Source: Candidatus Desulfofervidus auxilii
GTDB taxonomy: Bacteria > Desulfobacterota > Desulfofervidia > Desulfofervidales > Desulfofervidaceae
Assembly: GCF_001577525.1 (NCBI RefSeq)
Contig: NZ_CP013015.1
Coordinates: 1,032,747-1,096,746 of the forward strand
Reading direction: 5' to 3'
DNA: 64,000 bases
How positions within the stretch are numbered: position 1 is the first letter of the stretch; each line of letters begins with the position of its first letter. Below are positions 17,332-26,467 of the stretch, one piece after another. A program made the position numbers and the translations under genes. The notes under the pieces were generated by a model. It saw only the letters and a list, made by a program, of their open reading frames with translations, was not told where the DNA came from and did no database searches.

Positions 17332-20142
17332 ATGAGCACCAAAATAAACACTAAGCAAATTGAGATGAACGAAAAGCAGACTCTAAAGATGATAATCGAA
17401 ACTCCCAAAACCCTATCGGACGAGCAAAAGAAAGCAGTGCTTTCTGGAAAAAGATACGTGAGAATAATCGCAGGTGCTGGAACCGGGAAAACAGAAACAT
17501 TGACACGCCGCATTGCGTATCTTCTTTTGTACCATAATGTGGATCCTAGTTCCATCGTTGCTTTCACTTTCACGGAGAAAGCGGCCCAGAGCATGAAAAG
17601 CAGAATATATGAACGGGTTAAACAGTTACGAGGGGAAAAGGCGTGTAATAGGCTCGGAGAGATGCACATCGGCACTATACATGGTTTTTGTTTGCGCATA
17701 CTTGAAGATTATTATGGATATGGAGATCATGACGTCCTGGATGAAAATCAAGAGATGGCATTTGTTCTAAGAGAAGGATGGAAATTGGGGTTGGGTGAAG
17801 GAGGAAGGTATGCTGAGAACTGCAAAAATTTTATAAAATCCGTGAACGTTGTGTATGATGAGCTCATTGATAGAAAGAAATTGAAGAAAAAAGCGGCTGA
17901 TTTCTGCAAGCGCTTAGAGAGTTATGAAGAGATCCTAAAGAGGCACAGACTCTTGACATTTGGCCAGATGGTTTCTTTGACAGTTAAAATTCTGGCATCA
18001 AATCCTGAGCCTATTAAACATATTCAGCACCTGATAGTAGATGAGTACCAAGATATCAACAGAGCTCAAGAAAAGTTAATAGTCTCCATAGCAAAGCAGG
18101 CCAATGTGTTTATAGTTGGTGATCCAAGGCAAAGTATCTACCAGTGGAGGGGTTCTGACGAAACCTGCTTTGAAAACTTTGTAAAGATATTCCCTGAATG
18201 TGAGACAATATTCATCAGTGAGAACAGAAGAAGTAGCAAACATATAGTCAAGATCGCCAATGCCTTTGCGGACACGTTTCAGAGAGCTCAATACAAGCAT
18301 ATCGAACCGACCAAAAAATGTAGCGGTCTGTGTGCAAAAGTTGAACACCATACACCTCAAGAAGAAGCGAAATGGATTATATCGCAGATAGAGAACTACG
18401 TAAACAGCGGGCACTGCAAGTACAGCGATATTGCCATACTCTTGCGAAGCGTCACTACTTCTGGGGGTCCTTTTATAGATATTATGAGGGAAAGAAATAT
18501 TCCCTACCTCGTTGGCGGAAAGGTAGGTCTGTTCAGAAGGGATGAGGCTCGGGCAGTGGGAAAGCTTTTTGCCTGGGTATGGGATGATGGCTTCTGGATA
18601 GAAAATCCTTGGAAGTGGAGTGAAAGAACCACAGGGAGTGAGCTTTTCAAAACAGGCCTCCAGAGTTGGGAAACCGTTACAGGCATACCCCTATCTCGCC
18701 ATGAAAGGAAGAAACTGCTGGAATGGAAGGAGAAGGTTCTTAAAGGACAATTCAGCAATTTTACACAGATTTATCAACGTCTTCTTACTATTTTGGGTTA
18801 TGTTAACCTTGACCCCCACAACCGAATGCATGCTGCCATCATGGCTAATCTCGGAAGATTCAGCACCCTGCTTGCTGATTACGAGTCATCAATCAGGTTT
18901 GGTGGCAGCAAGCCAGACTGGTTCTCAGCAATTAGGGGGCTGTGCTGGTATATGAACAGCTATGCATCAGGAGCCTATGAGGAACAGCCAAGCGAAGACA
19001 TCAGAGGCATTGATGCAGTACAAATCATGACCATCCACCAAGCAAAAGGCCTTGAATGGCCAGTAGTGTTTATTCCCTGCCTCGTCTCACGTAGGTTTCC
19101 TTCAAGCAAAACCGGACGTTCCCAGGAATGGTTTTTGCCCAGGAATATGTTTGATGTTAGGAGATACGAAGGTGAAACGGATGACGAAAGACGGCTTTTT
19201 TATGTTGCGATTACAAGAGCAAAAGATTTGTTATGCCTGAGCTACTTTAAGCGAATAAACAACTCCTGTTCAAGAAGTTTATTTATTGAGTCCATACACG
19301 GGCTGCTCAACGAAGCGGACTCCAACTACAATCTTCCCATGATAGAAATTAGTCCAAGCCATGAAGAGAAAGAAATCCAGACTTTTGCAGCAGGGGAGAT
19401 CATAACATATTTAAAATGTCCGTATTTTTACCGGCTGAGGGAAATCTGGCACTACAAGCCGGAACTTGTTACTCCACTTGGCTATGGAAAAAGCCTCCAC
19501 TACTGCCTCAGGTGTGCCTCAGACATGATAAAATGTGGAGCTAATCCCGAACAGAGTGTAGAAAAGGTGGTGAGAGACAAATTCCACCTTCCATACGCCG
19601 GCGGGAAGGTGAGAGAAAAAATGCAGGAAAAGGCAGTGAACACACTGAAAAAGTTTGTAAGAAAACACAATAAGGATATGACTAAGATAAAGGAAGTCGA
19701 AGCAAGGCTGGAGTTTCCGGTCCAGAGAGCAACAATCACAGGTAAGGTTGATGTCATTCTCAGGGATGAAAATGATATAGAAATAAGGGACTACAAAACA
19801 TCCGATGAGGTAACAACTCCAGAACAATCAGCCCTGCAGGTCAGGTTGTACACCCTGGGGCTCCGCAAGACTGGGACTCCTGTCACCCGGGCATCCCTTG
19901 CATACTTAGAGGAGGCCGAGGTCCAGCCAGTAACCGTTGGAGAAAACGAGGTTGAGGCTGCAAGGAAAATCGCTGAAAACTGCATTGAAGGCATCCTCAA
20001 TGGTAAATTCACCCCAAATCCGGGAAAGTTCTGCAAAAAATGTGATTATAGCGAGATATGCAAATGGCAGAAAAAGCCAGTAGTCGAAGCATCACTGATT
20101 GACACAAAGGTCGCTAAAAGGAGGATCAGAAGGGCTGGTTGA
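17332..20142 (+). CDS. UvrD/Rep-type helicase fused to Cas4-like PD-(D/E)XK nuclease
   Basis: A 936-residue protein. SF1A motifs appear in order: Walker A IIAGAGTGKT (residues 45-54), IHGFCLRIL, LIVDEYQD (about 235-241), VGDPRQSIYQWRGSD, IMTIHQAKGLEWPVVFIP and RRLFYVAITRAKDLL. The C terminus is an AddB/Cas4-like nuclease. LKCPYFYRL (Cys near 697) and GKVDVIL...IEIRDYKTSD (Asp and D-x-K near 820) lead to CKKCDYSEIC, giving the four-Cys Fe-S pattern. It probably unwinds and degrades DNA. It heads a three-gene cassette inside the island, suggesting a defence or repair role. The ribosome site is weak; Met12 is an alternative start. Confidence 0.88.
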   Translation: MSTKINTKQIEMNEKQTLKMIIETPKTLSDEQKKAVLSGKRYVRIIAGAGTGKTETLTRRIAYLLLYHNVDPSSIVAFTFTEKAAQSMKSRIYERVKQLRGEKACNRLGEMHIGTIHGFCLRILEDYYGYGDHDVLDENQEMAFVLREGWKLGLGEGGRYAENCKNFIKSVNVVYDELIDRKKLKKKAADFCKRLESYEEILKRHRLLTFGQMVSLTVKILASNPEPIKHIQHLIVDEYQDINRAQEKLIVSIAKQANVFIVGDPRQSIYQWRGSDETCFENFVKIFPECETIFISENRRSSKHIVKIANAFADTFQRAQYKHIEPTKKCSGLCAKVEHHTPQEEAKWIISQIENYVNSGHCKYSDIAILLRSVTTSGGPFIDIMRERNIPYLVGGKVGLFRRDEARAVGKLFAWVWDDGFWIENPWKWSERTTGSELFKTGLQSWETVTGIPLSRHERKKLLEWKEKVLKGQFSNFTQIYQRLLTILGYVNLDPHNRMHAAIMANLGRFSTLLADYESSIRFGGSKPDWFSAIRGLCWYMNSYASGAYEEQPSEDIRGIDAVQIMTIHQAKGLEWPVVFIPCLVSRRFPSSKTGRSQEWFLPRNMFDVRRYEGETDDERRLFYVAITRAKDLLCLSYFKRINNSCSRSLFIESIHGLLNEADSNYNLPMIEISPSHEEKEIQTFAAGEIITYLKCPYFYRLREIWHYKPELVTPLGYGKSLHYCLRCASDMIKCGANPEQSVEKVVRDKFHLPYAGGKVREKMQEKAVNTLKKFVRKHNKDMTKIKEVEARLEFPVQRATITGKVDVILRDENDIEIRDYKTSDEVTTPEQSALQVRLYTLGLRKTGTPVTRASLAYLEEAEVQPVTVGENEVEAARKIAENCIEGILNGKFTPNPGKFCKKCDYSEICKWQKKPVVEASLIDTKVAKRRIRRAG

Positions 20143-20262
20143 ATTTATCTTAAAGTTCATACATGTTTATTAAGGCTATCAAAAATGGCTTCAGGAGCGT
20201 AAGATGGGAGGAAAGCTTTTAGAAAGAACACGAGAAATAAATGGAATTCTAAGGAGGGAGTT

Positions 20263-20481
20263 ATGGATTTTGGGAGTTTGTGGTTCCTAGGTTCTTGGTT
20301 TAGGCATTTCTTTCCCCAACTATTCAGGGAAGAAGAGTTGCCAAGTTCCAACTCACCAAGAGAAATAACAGAAAAAGAGGAACTCGTTCGCCTTTTGAAG
20401 TCTAAAAATGCTCTAAATGACCATCAAACAAGGAAAATTTTAGAAAAATATGCCAGTCAGGATGTGAAAAAGAAACAATGA
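20263..20481 (+). CDS. small protein coupled to helicase-nuclease cassette
   Basis: A 72-residue protein of unknown family, preceded by an excellent AAGGAGG and overlapping the next gene by ATGA, both good signs that it is real. The N terminus MDFGSLWFLGSWFRHFFPQL is hydrophobic and aromatic, like a short membrane anchor or amphipathic helix. The remainder (about 20-72) is charged and helical (EKEELVRLLKSKNALNDHQT). It could be a linker subunit of the cassette. Confidence 0.55.
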   Translation: MDFGSLWFLGSWFRHFFPQLFREEELPSSNSPREITEKEELVRLLKSKNALNDHQTRKILEKYASQDVKKKQ

Positions 20482-21722
20482 CTACAAACCAAGCAAAAGA
20501 AATCATTTTCTATGTGGTAAAAAAGACAGAACCTCGCTGGAGGCAATATACCGCAGAGTGGGAGAATATTAACCAAGTCTTTATAGAAAGAGGTTTTGAG
20601 CAAGGTGGATTTCACTGTTTTAAATTCTGTAAGTTGCTGGAACAAAAAGACATTTACTCAATAGAAAAAATTGGCTCTATCCTTGATGATGCTCGGAAAT
20701 ATGACAGAGAATATGCTGGCTCACTGAATGCTGAATTTTACCTCAATCTAAAAGATGGGAAATATGGAAAAACTGGCGTTCTCTTTTATGAATCTGTAAA
20801 AGACTTTTTAGAAAAAAGAATAGGCAGTCCAGGGAGGGTTTTCTGGAATAAAATATGGTGCATGCTAGTTTGCTGTAGTTACCTTTTAAAGCACTATGAT
20901 GGGGATTTTGGCCATTATTTAAAAAGGAAGTTTGCTGAATTTAAAAAAGTTAAAGAAATATCTGATGCAGAGCTTCTTTCGACAGATACACAAGAATGGG
21001 AGAGATTTAAGAAGATAAAAAAGCCTTGGGAAGAGCTTTATGGCATTGGTGAAGATATGTTTAATTATATTTTAGGGGATATTCAACAGGCAAGGTTTGC
21101 TTCAAATCTCTATAAATTTGATTCAGCCAATCAGCACTTCTTTAAAGTAACAGGCATAGCTAAATTTCTTTCCTCATTTGACAATGATGGTGCTGTCAGA
21201 TTCTTAAGAAAACTAGAACTTCCCTTTACTCTGAGAGAAATAAATAAAGGCATCTATACCTATTGCTCCAAGACGGAAGCAAAAAATTATGGCTTTTGCT
21301 ATGATAGCGCAAAATGTGCAATTTGTAGAGTGAATGGACTGTGTGAGAAAAACTTTCATTTAATAAAAGGAAAAAAGATAGTTAAAAATGAACCTAAGTT
21401 GCAGAGATGGGAAAGAAATATGGATGAAAAAGAAAATGGGCTAGAAAAAATAAGAAAAGAACTAAGAGAAAAGGGAATAAAAGAAGATATCACAATTACT
21501 GAAACAAAATACTACTATGGTTTAAAAATAGGCAAAAAATTAGTTTTGTGCAAAATTGTAACAAAAAGCAGGGAATATTACCAATTGCCGTGGGATAAAC
21601 GGCAGTTGAAGCTTCCACCAGTTGAATTTATTTTGGAATTTGCAGAGTGGTGCAAGACACATTCAATGTCTAAAGAAGTTAGTAAGTTTGAAATTCCAGA
21701 AGATTTAATTATTAAAAAATAA
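20478..21722 (+). CDS. HhH-GPD-like protein with Fe-S type Cys cluster, unknown family
   Basis: A 414-residue protein. The centre resembles an endonuclease III-type DNA glycosylase: WEELYGIGEDMFNYILGDI (helix-hairpin-helix-like, near 185-205), YKFDSANQHFFKV with Asp215 where the glycosylase catalytic Asp falls, then GFCYDSAKCAICRVNGLC (about 273-290), a C-x5-C-x2-C-x5-C cluster close to the EndoIII Fe-S loop. A helical N-terminal 170 residues and a C-terminal small domain are not recognised. It is translationally coupled to the small gene upstream and followed by a terminator. The glycosylase or lyase idea is an inference from motif spacing. Confidence 0.6.
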   Translation: MTTNQAKEIIFYVVKKTEPRWRQYTAEWENINQVFIERGFEQGGFHCFKFCKLLEQKDIYSIEKIGSILDDARKYDREYAGSLNAEFYLNLKDGKYGKTGVLFYESVKDFLEKRIGSPGRVFWNKIWCMLVCCSYLLKHYDGDFGHYLKRKFAEFKKVKEISDAELLSTDTQEWERFKKIKKPWEELYGIGEDMFNYILGDIQQARFASNLYKFDSANQHFFKVTGIAKFLSSFDNDGAVRFLRKLELPFTLREINKGIYTYCSKTEAKNYGFCYDSAKCAICRVNGLCEKNFHLIKGKKIVKNEPKLQRWERNMDEKENGLEKIRKELREKGIKEDITITETKYYYGLKIGKKLVLCKIVTKSREYYQLPWDKRQLKLPPVEFILEFAEWCKTHSMSKEVSKFEIPEDLIIKK

Positions 21723-21727
21723 ATTTA

Positions 21728-21758
21728 GACAGTAAGGCATTGCCTTGCCGTCTTTTTT
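21728..21758 (+). terminator. Rho-independent terminator
   Basis: A near-perfect 11-bp stem GACAGTAAGGC / GCCTTGCCGTC with loop ATT, followed by six T. It begins five bases after the 414-residue gene's stop and ends the helicase-nuclease cassette transcript. Confidence 0.8.
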
Positions 21759-21964
21759 GCCTAAGCTTATTAAAAGCGGAAAAAGTGGCAAATGTTGTTA
21801 ATGCCCCAGGTGTCATTGGTCATTTAAAATTCCCAAGTAATGGACACTAGAATTCCCTCACCCTCAAGGCTACCTAAATCTGTGTTTTAGAGTCAATCCA
21901 TGGGGGCTAGCCCCCATGCCGCTACCGCCTATTTTTTGGCCATTAGTTTTCCCCACCTCCTTTT
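21759..21964. other. intergenic, no gene recognised
   Basis: Frames are short and broken. I see no feature between the terminator and the IstB remnant. Confidence 0.5.
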
Positions 21965-22045
21965 TCCATCTTTCGCTTCATCCGATAGCTCTCCCCTCGC
22001 AATAAAAATATCTCTGAATGGTGCAATAGCCTGTCTAAGAGGTAT
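21965..22045 (-). pseudogene. IstB (IS21) C-terminal fragment
   Basis: The minus strand reads GYLLDRLLHHSEIFLLRGES, then YRMKRKMEK. This is the end of the IS21 helper ATPase IstB (LLDRLLHHS....I.G.SYR.K). Nothing else of the IS remains. A second, different IstB end lies at 48545-48655. Confidence 0.65.
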
Positions 22046-22046
22046 C

Positions 22047-22756
22047 CTGGTTATAGAGACAGAACGCTGTCTCCACTGAGCCAGAGTTTTTTAAGAGTTA
22101 AAGAACTGACCGAAGGTTTTTTCGCAAAACTCAAACAGTCAGATACAGAAAGAAGCCTTTATGATCTCAAACGGCTTTACGAACACACGCAGTATGTTTT
22201 ACAGACCTATACAGACAGAATTGCACACGTGGGAAAAGTAGAATTTGAAAGTAACCGGGTGAGGCTTTTCAGAGGTGTTAAATGGGAATACGCTCAAAAA
22301 ATCGTGTTTCTATGCGAAAAAGCAAAAGAAGAAGGCAAAAACGAGTTTCGCATTCAGACAGACACCCTCGCAGCTTATTCCACTGTGTCAGGATACAAAA
22401 ACGGAGGCGTGATTTACGAGGTGGAAGTTCCTATAAAAAATATTCTAATCTGGTCAGAAACGGTTGCACTTTCAGGCTATGAGAAAGATTTGCATTCTCC
22501 CGAAGAAGAATGGATAGTGGTTAACACACATCCTAAAGGAGAATTGATAATAAGAGTAAACGATGTAAAAACAAACGGTTACGAGGCTGAGTGTTTAAGA
22601 GAAGACATCAAAAATAATTTTCCTCTCTGGAAGAAACGATACGAAAACCATTATATTTCTCTGGAATCTGCGAGGATCTATCCATTTAAGCACGGGCCGA
22701 TAGTCAGCCAGTGTGTCAGGATTGAAAGGCTTTTGAAAAAATTGAGACTGCTTTGA
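22047..22756 (+). pseudogene. 5'-truncated ADP-ribosyltransferase-like protein
   Basis: A continuous frame enters from the IstB remnant and reads about 235 residues; a GTG at 22229 could start a 175-residue product. The fold suggests an R-S-E class ART. Arg is in VRLFRGVKW, the Ser strand is in LAAYSTVSGY, and YEVEVPIKNILIW is followed by an E-x-E in SPEEEWIVV. Such domains occur in phage head-associated and effector ADP-ribosyltransferases. No start or partner is visible, so it is probably non-functional or expressed only from the internal GTG. Family assignment is tentative. Confidence 0.45.
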
Positions 22757-22766
22757 TTTTAATATT

Positions 22767-22817
22767 TTTAACTTCTCCGCCGGGAAATCCCCTTCCGTAA
22801 GGGAGGGGTAGTTCACA
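22767..22817 (+). mobile_element. solo IS605 end (palindrome-associated element)
   Basis: Reads TTTAACTTCTCCGCCGGGAA, then CCCCTTCCGTAAGGGAGGGG and TAGTTCACA. It matches the fused ends of the 13083-14938 element without genes, and sits just before the second IS605-like element. Confidence 0.6.
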
Positions 22818-22873
22818 AAAACCACCGCCGGGAAGCCCACGGCTTGAGTCGTGGGAGGAACGGCGGGTGCAAT

Positions 22874-23281
22874 TCAGGCTGTTGTGCTCTGCCTCTCGAT
22901 ATATTTTCTGATTGTGTCAGATGAAACGCTACCTGCCGTGGATACAAAATAGCTCCTGGTCCACATACTTGGAAGCCTTTTCAACCAGGGAAACTCCTCT
23001 CTTAAAACCCTCGCTGTGTATCCCTTTATCCTAAACATGATCTGGTTCGGCGCCATATCAGGAGGAGAATTAACAAAGAGATGAACATGATCAGGCTGAA
23101 TCTCCAGAGCCAGTATTTCAAGCCCGAGCTTTCTGGCCTCCACTTCTATCAATTCTCTCAGACGTCTCTTAACCGCTCCTTTCAGCACAGGTCGGCGTCT
23201 CCTCGGAATCCATATGAAGTGATAGTTAATAAGATAGACTGAAGTATATTTATGTTTATAGCCTTGACTCATAGACTTCAA
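22874..23281 (-). CDS. tnpA: IS200/IS605 Y1 transposase TnpA
   Basis: A 135-residue HUH transposase. It has YLINYHFIWIPRRRRPVLKG at the N terminus, the HUH pair in PDHVHLFV near residue 63, and the catalytic Tyr in TIRKYIERQ near residue 128. Length is complete. It is divergent from its tnpB and serves the hairpins at 22836 and 24584. It is clearly a different subgroup from the TnpA at 13182. Confidence 0.92.
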   Translation of the reverse strand: MKSMSQGYKHKYTSVYLINYHFIWIPRRRRPVLKGAVKRRLRELIEVEARKLGLEILALEIQPDHVHLFVNSPPDMAPNQIMFRIKGYTARVLREEFPWLKRLPSMWTRSYFVSTAGSVSSDTIRKYIERQSTTA

Positions 23282-23301
23282 TATACTATACTTTAATCAT
23301 T

Positions 23302-24573
23302 ATGAAAAGGACAAATATCATACGCCTGGTCCCGGATAAAAGGCAGAATGAGCTTTTGATGGTCATAGGTGACAGGGTATCAAGGCTATGGAACGCAGCA
23401 AATTTCCTTTGTAGGCAGAATCTGGTGAAGGGAAAAGCCGTTCCCTCATACGCAAAACTCTGCTCAATACTTAAAACCGATGAGAACTACAGATTCCTTC
23501 CCTCTGACATAGCCCAGGAGGTGCTTAAGAAACTGTCAAAGGCATGGACTTCATACTTCAGGCTTGTGAAGCTTCAAAAATCCGGGAAGCCCATGGACAG
23601 GCCGGGACTTCCCAGATACCGCAAGGATAGAAAAACAGGCAAAAGGCCATTTGACTTTATACCAATCAAGTCCCTCAGGACATACTCGCTCTCAGGTGGT
23701 ATTTTCAGCATAACCCTACCCTCGGATCTCAGAAATGGAAGGCTCTGCATCGGATGTAAGGGAATATTGAGGTATCGGGGAATACTTAAGACATGTGAGC
23801 TCAAATATGACAGAGCAAGAACCAGATGGTATGCCCATATAACAGTTGAGATCAGCAAACCAAGGAGAAAGCAAAAGCCTGTAAAATATGCCTCGGGTGA
23901 CATAGGAGCAAAGAGAGCCATAGCGGTGGTTATTGAAGGAAGCAAGATTGCTCATGTATTCAGCGCAAGAGAACTGTGGAAAGACTACAAATACTGGACA
24001 AGACGGATAGCAAGGGAGCAGTCAAGACTTTCTGCACAGGGGCTTAAGACAAGCCGACAGCTCAAAAGACTATATCGTATGAGAAAGTTGAGGGTTGAAC
24101 ATGGACTTGAGGCTCTTGCAAGGAAGGTAGCTTTAATCCTTAAAAGAGAAAAGGTGACACACTTTGCTGTCGGCTACCCCAAAGGGTGCAGGGAAGAGAT
24201 GCAGTTTGGAAAAAATAACGCTCTTGTGCACAACTTCTGGAGTTTTGACAGAGTGCTAAACATACTTGAGAAACACTGCACAAGAAGAGATATTGAACTT
24301 AAGAGAGTAGATGAACAGGCAACATCTGACGTCTGCAACATGTGTGGCAAAGAAGTCAAAAGACCTGTCAGATCAGTAGTAGTCTGTCCTGAACATGGCA
24401 GATACCATGCAGATGTGAATGCTGCAATAAACATTCTCTTAAAAAACACCCCTGGCTATGGGGACGGGGTGAAGGCCACCCCGGCATGGGTAACCCATGA
24501 ATGGAACAAACACTTGTGGTTGCCACGTGCCAGATCCCTGAGATATGTGTCTCAGGTTCTTCAGGCAGTATGA
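23302..24573 (+). CDS. tnpB: TnpB-family protein with altered RuvC-II motif
   Basis: A 423-residue TnpB. The RuvC-I Asp is present in YASGDIGAKRAIAVV. The zinc region is SDVCNMCGKEV followed by VVCPEHGRYHADVNAA, which holds the RuvC-III Asp; one zinc ligand may be His. The strand that normally carries the RuvC-II Glu reads THFAVGYPKGCREEMQ, with no Glu at the canonical position. The acidic residue may be relocated (REE just downstream), as described for some TnpB clades, or the nuclease may be inactive. Guide RNA would come from the right end around 24500-24605. Confidence 0.85.
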   Translation: MKRTNIIRLVPDKRQNELLMVIGDRVSRLWNAANFLCRQNLVKGKAVPSYAKLCSILKTDENYRFLPSDIAQEVLKKLSKAWTSYFRLVKLQKSGKPMDRPGLPRYRKDRKTGKRPFDFIPIKSLRTYSLSGGIFSITLPSDLRNGRLCIGCKGILRYRGILKTCELKYDRARTRWYAHITVEISKPRRKQKPVKYASGDIGAKRAIAVVIEGSKIAHVFSARELWKDYKYWTRRIAREQSRLSAQGLKTSRQLKRLYRMRKLRVEHGLEALARKVALILKREKVTHFAVGYPKGCREEMQFGKNNALVHNFWSFDRVLNILEKHCTRRDIELKRVDEQATSDVCNMCGKEVKRPVRSVVVCPEHGRYHADVNAAINILLKNTPGYGDGVKATPAWVTHEWNKHLWLPRARSLRYVSQVLQAV

Positions 24574-24744
24574 CCTGAAGAATCCCACGACTTCAGTCGT
24601 GTGGAGAAGTCAAGAATTTACAAAGTTACACCAAATAAAAATTTTTCCCATATTTCTGTGCACTAGAAACCCCCAAATGACCCTTTTCCCTCTATTGAAA
24701 CTTTCCTGAGAAATCAACAAAAATAGATGGCAGGGAAGGAAAAT

Positions 24745-24936
24745 ATGAAGGATTCCATACAAAAAATATACTTAAGAATACAAACCAGGAAGCTCAAACA
24801 GATTACAGAAATTGAGGAAATACTCACTCCCCTGCAGAAAGAACACCCGGAAGTAAAAAAAGTTCTTGACATAATCCACTCCTGGAAGCCAAAATTAGGA
24901 TATGAGAGCGGCGGTATACGCAAGGGTATCCACTGA
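24745..24936 (+). CDS. small helical protein ahead of serine recombinase
   Basis: A 63-residue charged helical protein starting behind GGGAAGGAAAAT (an in-frame ATG six codons upstream has no ribosome site). Its end overlaps the recombinase start by 35 bases in another frame, indicating coupling. I do not recognise it. By position it could be a recombination accessory or directionality factor, but nothing in the sequence proves this. Confidence 0.4.
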   Translation: MKDSIQKIYLRIQTRKLKQITEIEEILTPLQKEHPEVKKVLDIIHSWKPKLGYESGGIRKGIH

Positions 24937-26467
24937 GAAGCAGGCAGAGAAATATTCCCTGCCAACCCAGAAGAAACTCTGTGTTGAACTCTGCCAGAAG
25001 AACAATTGGGAAGTTGTTGAAATTCTGGTGGACGATGGTTATTCTGGAAGTCTTTTTGAGGAAAGGCCTGCATTCAGCAGGCTGCTCAGTCTTGCACAGC
25101 GGAGGAAAATAGATGTCATAGTTGTCACAGACGTAGATAGGCTGGCAAGACCAGACAACCTGGTAGATATGGGCAGGCTTCAGCAGGTTCTTATAACCAC
25201 CCATGTCAAACTCGCTACCCTGGGAGGTAGGATTTCGGACCTGAGCAACTCCTCGGACTGGTTTTTTTCCAGCCTTGAATCCCTGATGGCTGGATGGGAA
25301 AGAAAGAAGATAAAAGAAAGAGTCAAAAGAGTTGTGAAGGAGAAGAAGCGGCAGGGATTCTTCTGGGGCGTAGTAGAACCTTCAGGCTACAGATGGGAAG
25401 GCAAAAACCTGGTGCTCAGGGAAACCAGGGAAGTCAGGTTTGGAAAGCACAAAGGTAGGAAGTACACTATTTTCTCTGCGGATGAGATAAGGGAGATATT
25501 TGACCTCTATCTTGCTGGCCATTCAGTAAAAACTATAGCAAAAAGGCTAAACACAACAGACTCGGTTGTTGGCCCGATACTGGACAGGGCTATGTTCTAT
25601 GCCGGTTGGATACTTGAAGATTACAAAGATAAACACAGGCATTCAAGGCGTGCAGACAGAATGAGAAAACCCTTAGCAAAAGGCCTCCACCCCCCTATAA
25701 TATCAGAGTTTGAAGCAAAGAGAGTCCTTAAGCTCAGGAATGAAGTGCACAGGTACTATAAGACTACCAGGGAAAAGTTTCCTACCTATGGTCTTATCAA
25801 GTGTGGAATATGCGGTGCACCCCTGAACATACAGCTTGCGGTAAAACCTTCGGGGAGGAAATATTACTATTATATATGTGCCAACAGAAAGTTTGCCAGG
25901 TTAAAGGATATAAAACCATGTCCTCTTAAATGGAAGAGGGTGGATGAGATTGAAACCCAGGTATGGGCCATGTTTGAAAGAATAATCACCACACCCGAGG
26001 TTGTTTTTAGCCTTATGAAGGAAAGCCGTTCGCACAGTGATGAACTGCGGGAGAAACTCCTGAGGCTGGAAAAAGATATTCTGGATCTTTCACAGCGGAA
26101 GCGGAGGCTCTGGGACCTGTTTGAATTCGCAAATACAAAAGAAGAAGTTTCTAATTTGAAGTCAAGGCTGGAAAGAGTAGAATTAGAGCTTGCGGTAAAA
26201 AGGCAGAGAAAGACTGAGGTGGAAGCTGACCTTGCCATGCAGGAGTCCATTCCCGAGAGATCCAGGGAAATTACAGAGGTTCTCAGAATGCTTGGAGATA
26301 TAGTATCGGAGGCAAATGAGGAAGAAAGGAGAGAATTGCTAAGGAAGGTCTTTAGTGAAGTGGTGCTTGAGGAAGATGGAACCCTTAGTTACAAGGTGCA
26401 GGTGCCCGTTTTTAAACAGGAAAGTGAGTGCGCCTCTTTAACGAAACAGCATCCCATTATGGGCTAA
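24902..26467 (+). CDS. large serine recombinase/integrase
   Basis: A 521-residue site-specific recombinase. The resolvase domain has the catalytic Ser10 in VYARVSTEKQ, DDGYSGSLFEERPAF and VVTDVDRLARPD. The Recombinase domain (residues about 170-290) includes FYAGWILED. The zinc ribbon is GLIKCGICGAPL...CANRK...CP near 310-350, followed by a long coiled-coil (about 370-460) typical of integrases that control direction. Its last codons overlap the truncated comM on the other strand, so the gene abuts the attachment junction, as expected for a freshly bounded integrative element. Confidence 0.93.
   Translation: MRAAVYARVSTEKQAEKYSLPTQKKLCVELCQKNNWEVVEILVDDGYSGSLFEERPAFSRLLSLAQRRKIDVIVVTDVDRLARPDNLVDMGRLQQVLITTHVKLATLGGRISDLSNSSDWFFSSLESLMAGWERKKIKERVKRVVKEKKRQGFFWGVVEPSGYRWEGKNLVLRETREVRFGKHKGRKYTIFSADEIREIFDLYLAGHSVKTIAKRLNTTDSVVGPILDRAMFYAGWILEDYKDKHRHSRRADRMRKPLAKGLHPPIISEFEAKRVLKLRNEVHRYYKTTREKFPTYGLIKCGICGAPLNIQLAVKPSGRKYYYYICANRKFARLKDIKPCPLKWKRVDEIETQVWAMFERIITTPEVVFSLMKESRSHSDELREKLLRLEKDILDLSQRKRRLWDLFEFANTKEEVSNLKSRLERVELELAVKRQRKTEVEADLAMQESIPERSREITEVLRMLGDIVSEANEEERRELLRKVFSEVVLEEDGTLSYKVQVPVFKQESECASLTKQHPIMG

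Larger units (their letters stand above)
22822..24608 (+). mobile_element. IS605-like element, divergent tnpA/tnpB
   Basis: The left end carries the hairpin CCCACGGCTTGAGTCGTGGG near 22836. The right end carries CCCACGACTTCAGTCGTGTG at 24584-24604, just after the tnpB stop. tnpA and tnpB are divergent with 20 bases between starts. The terminal palindromes are related to each other but differ from those of the 13083-14938 element, so two IS605 lineages are present. Confidence 0.7.
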
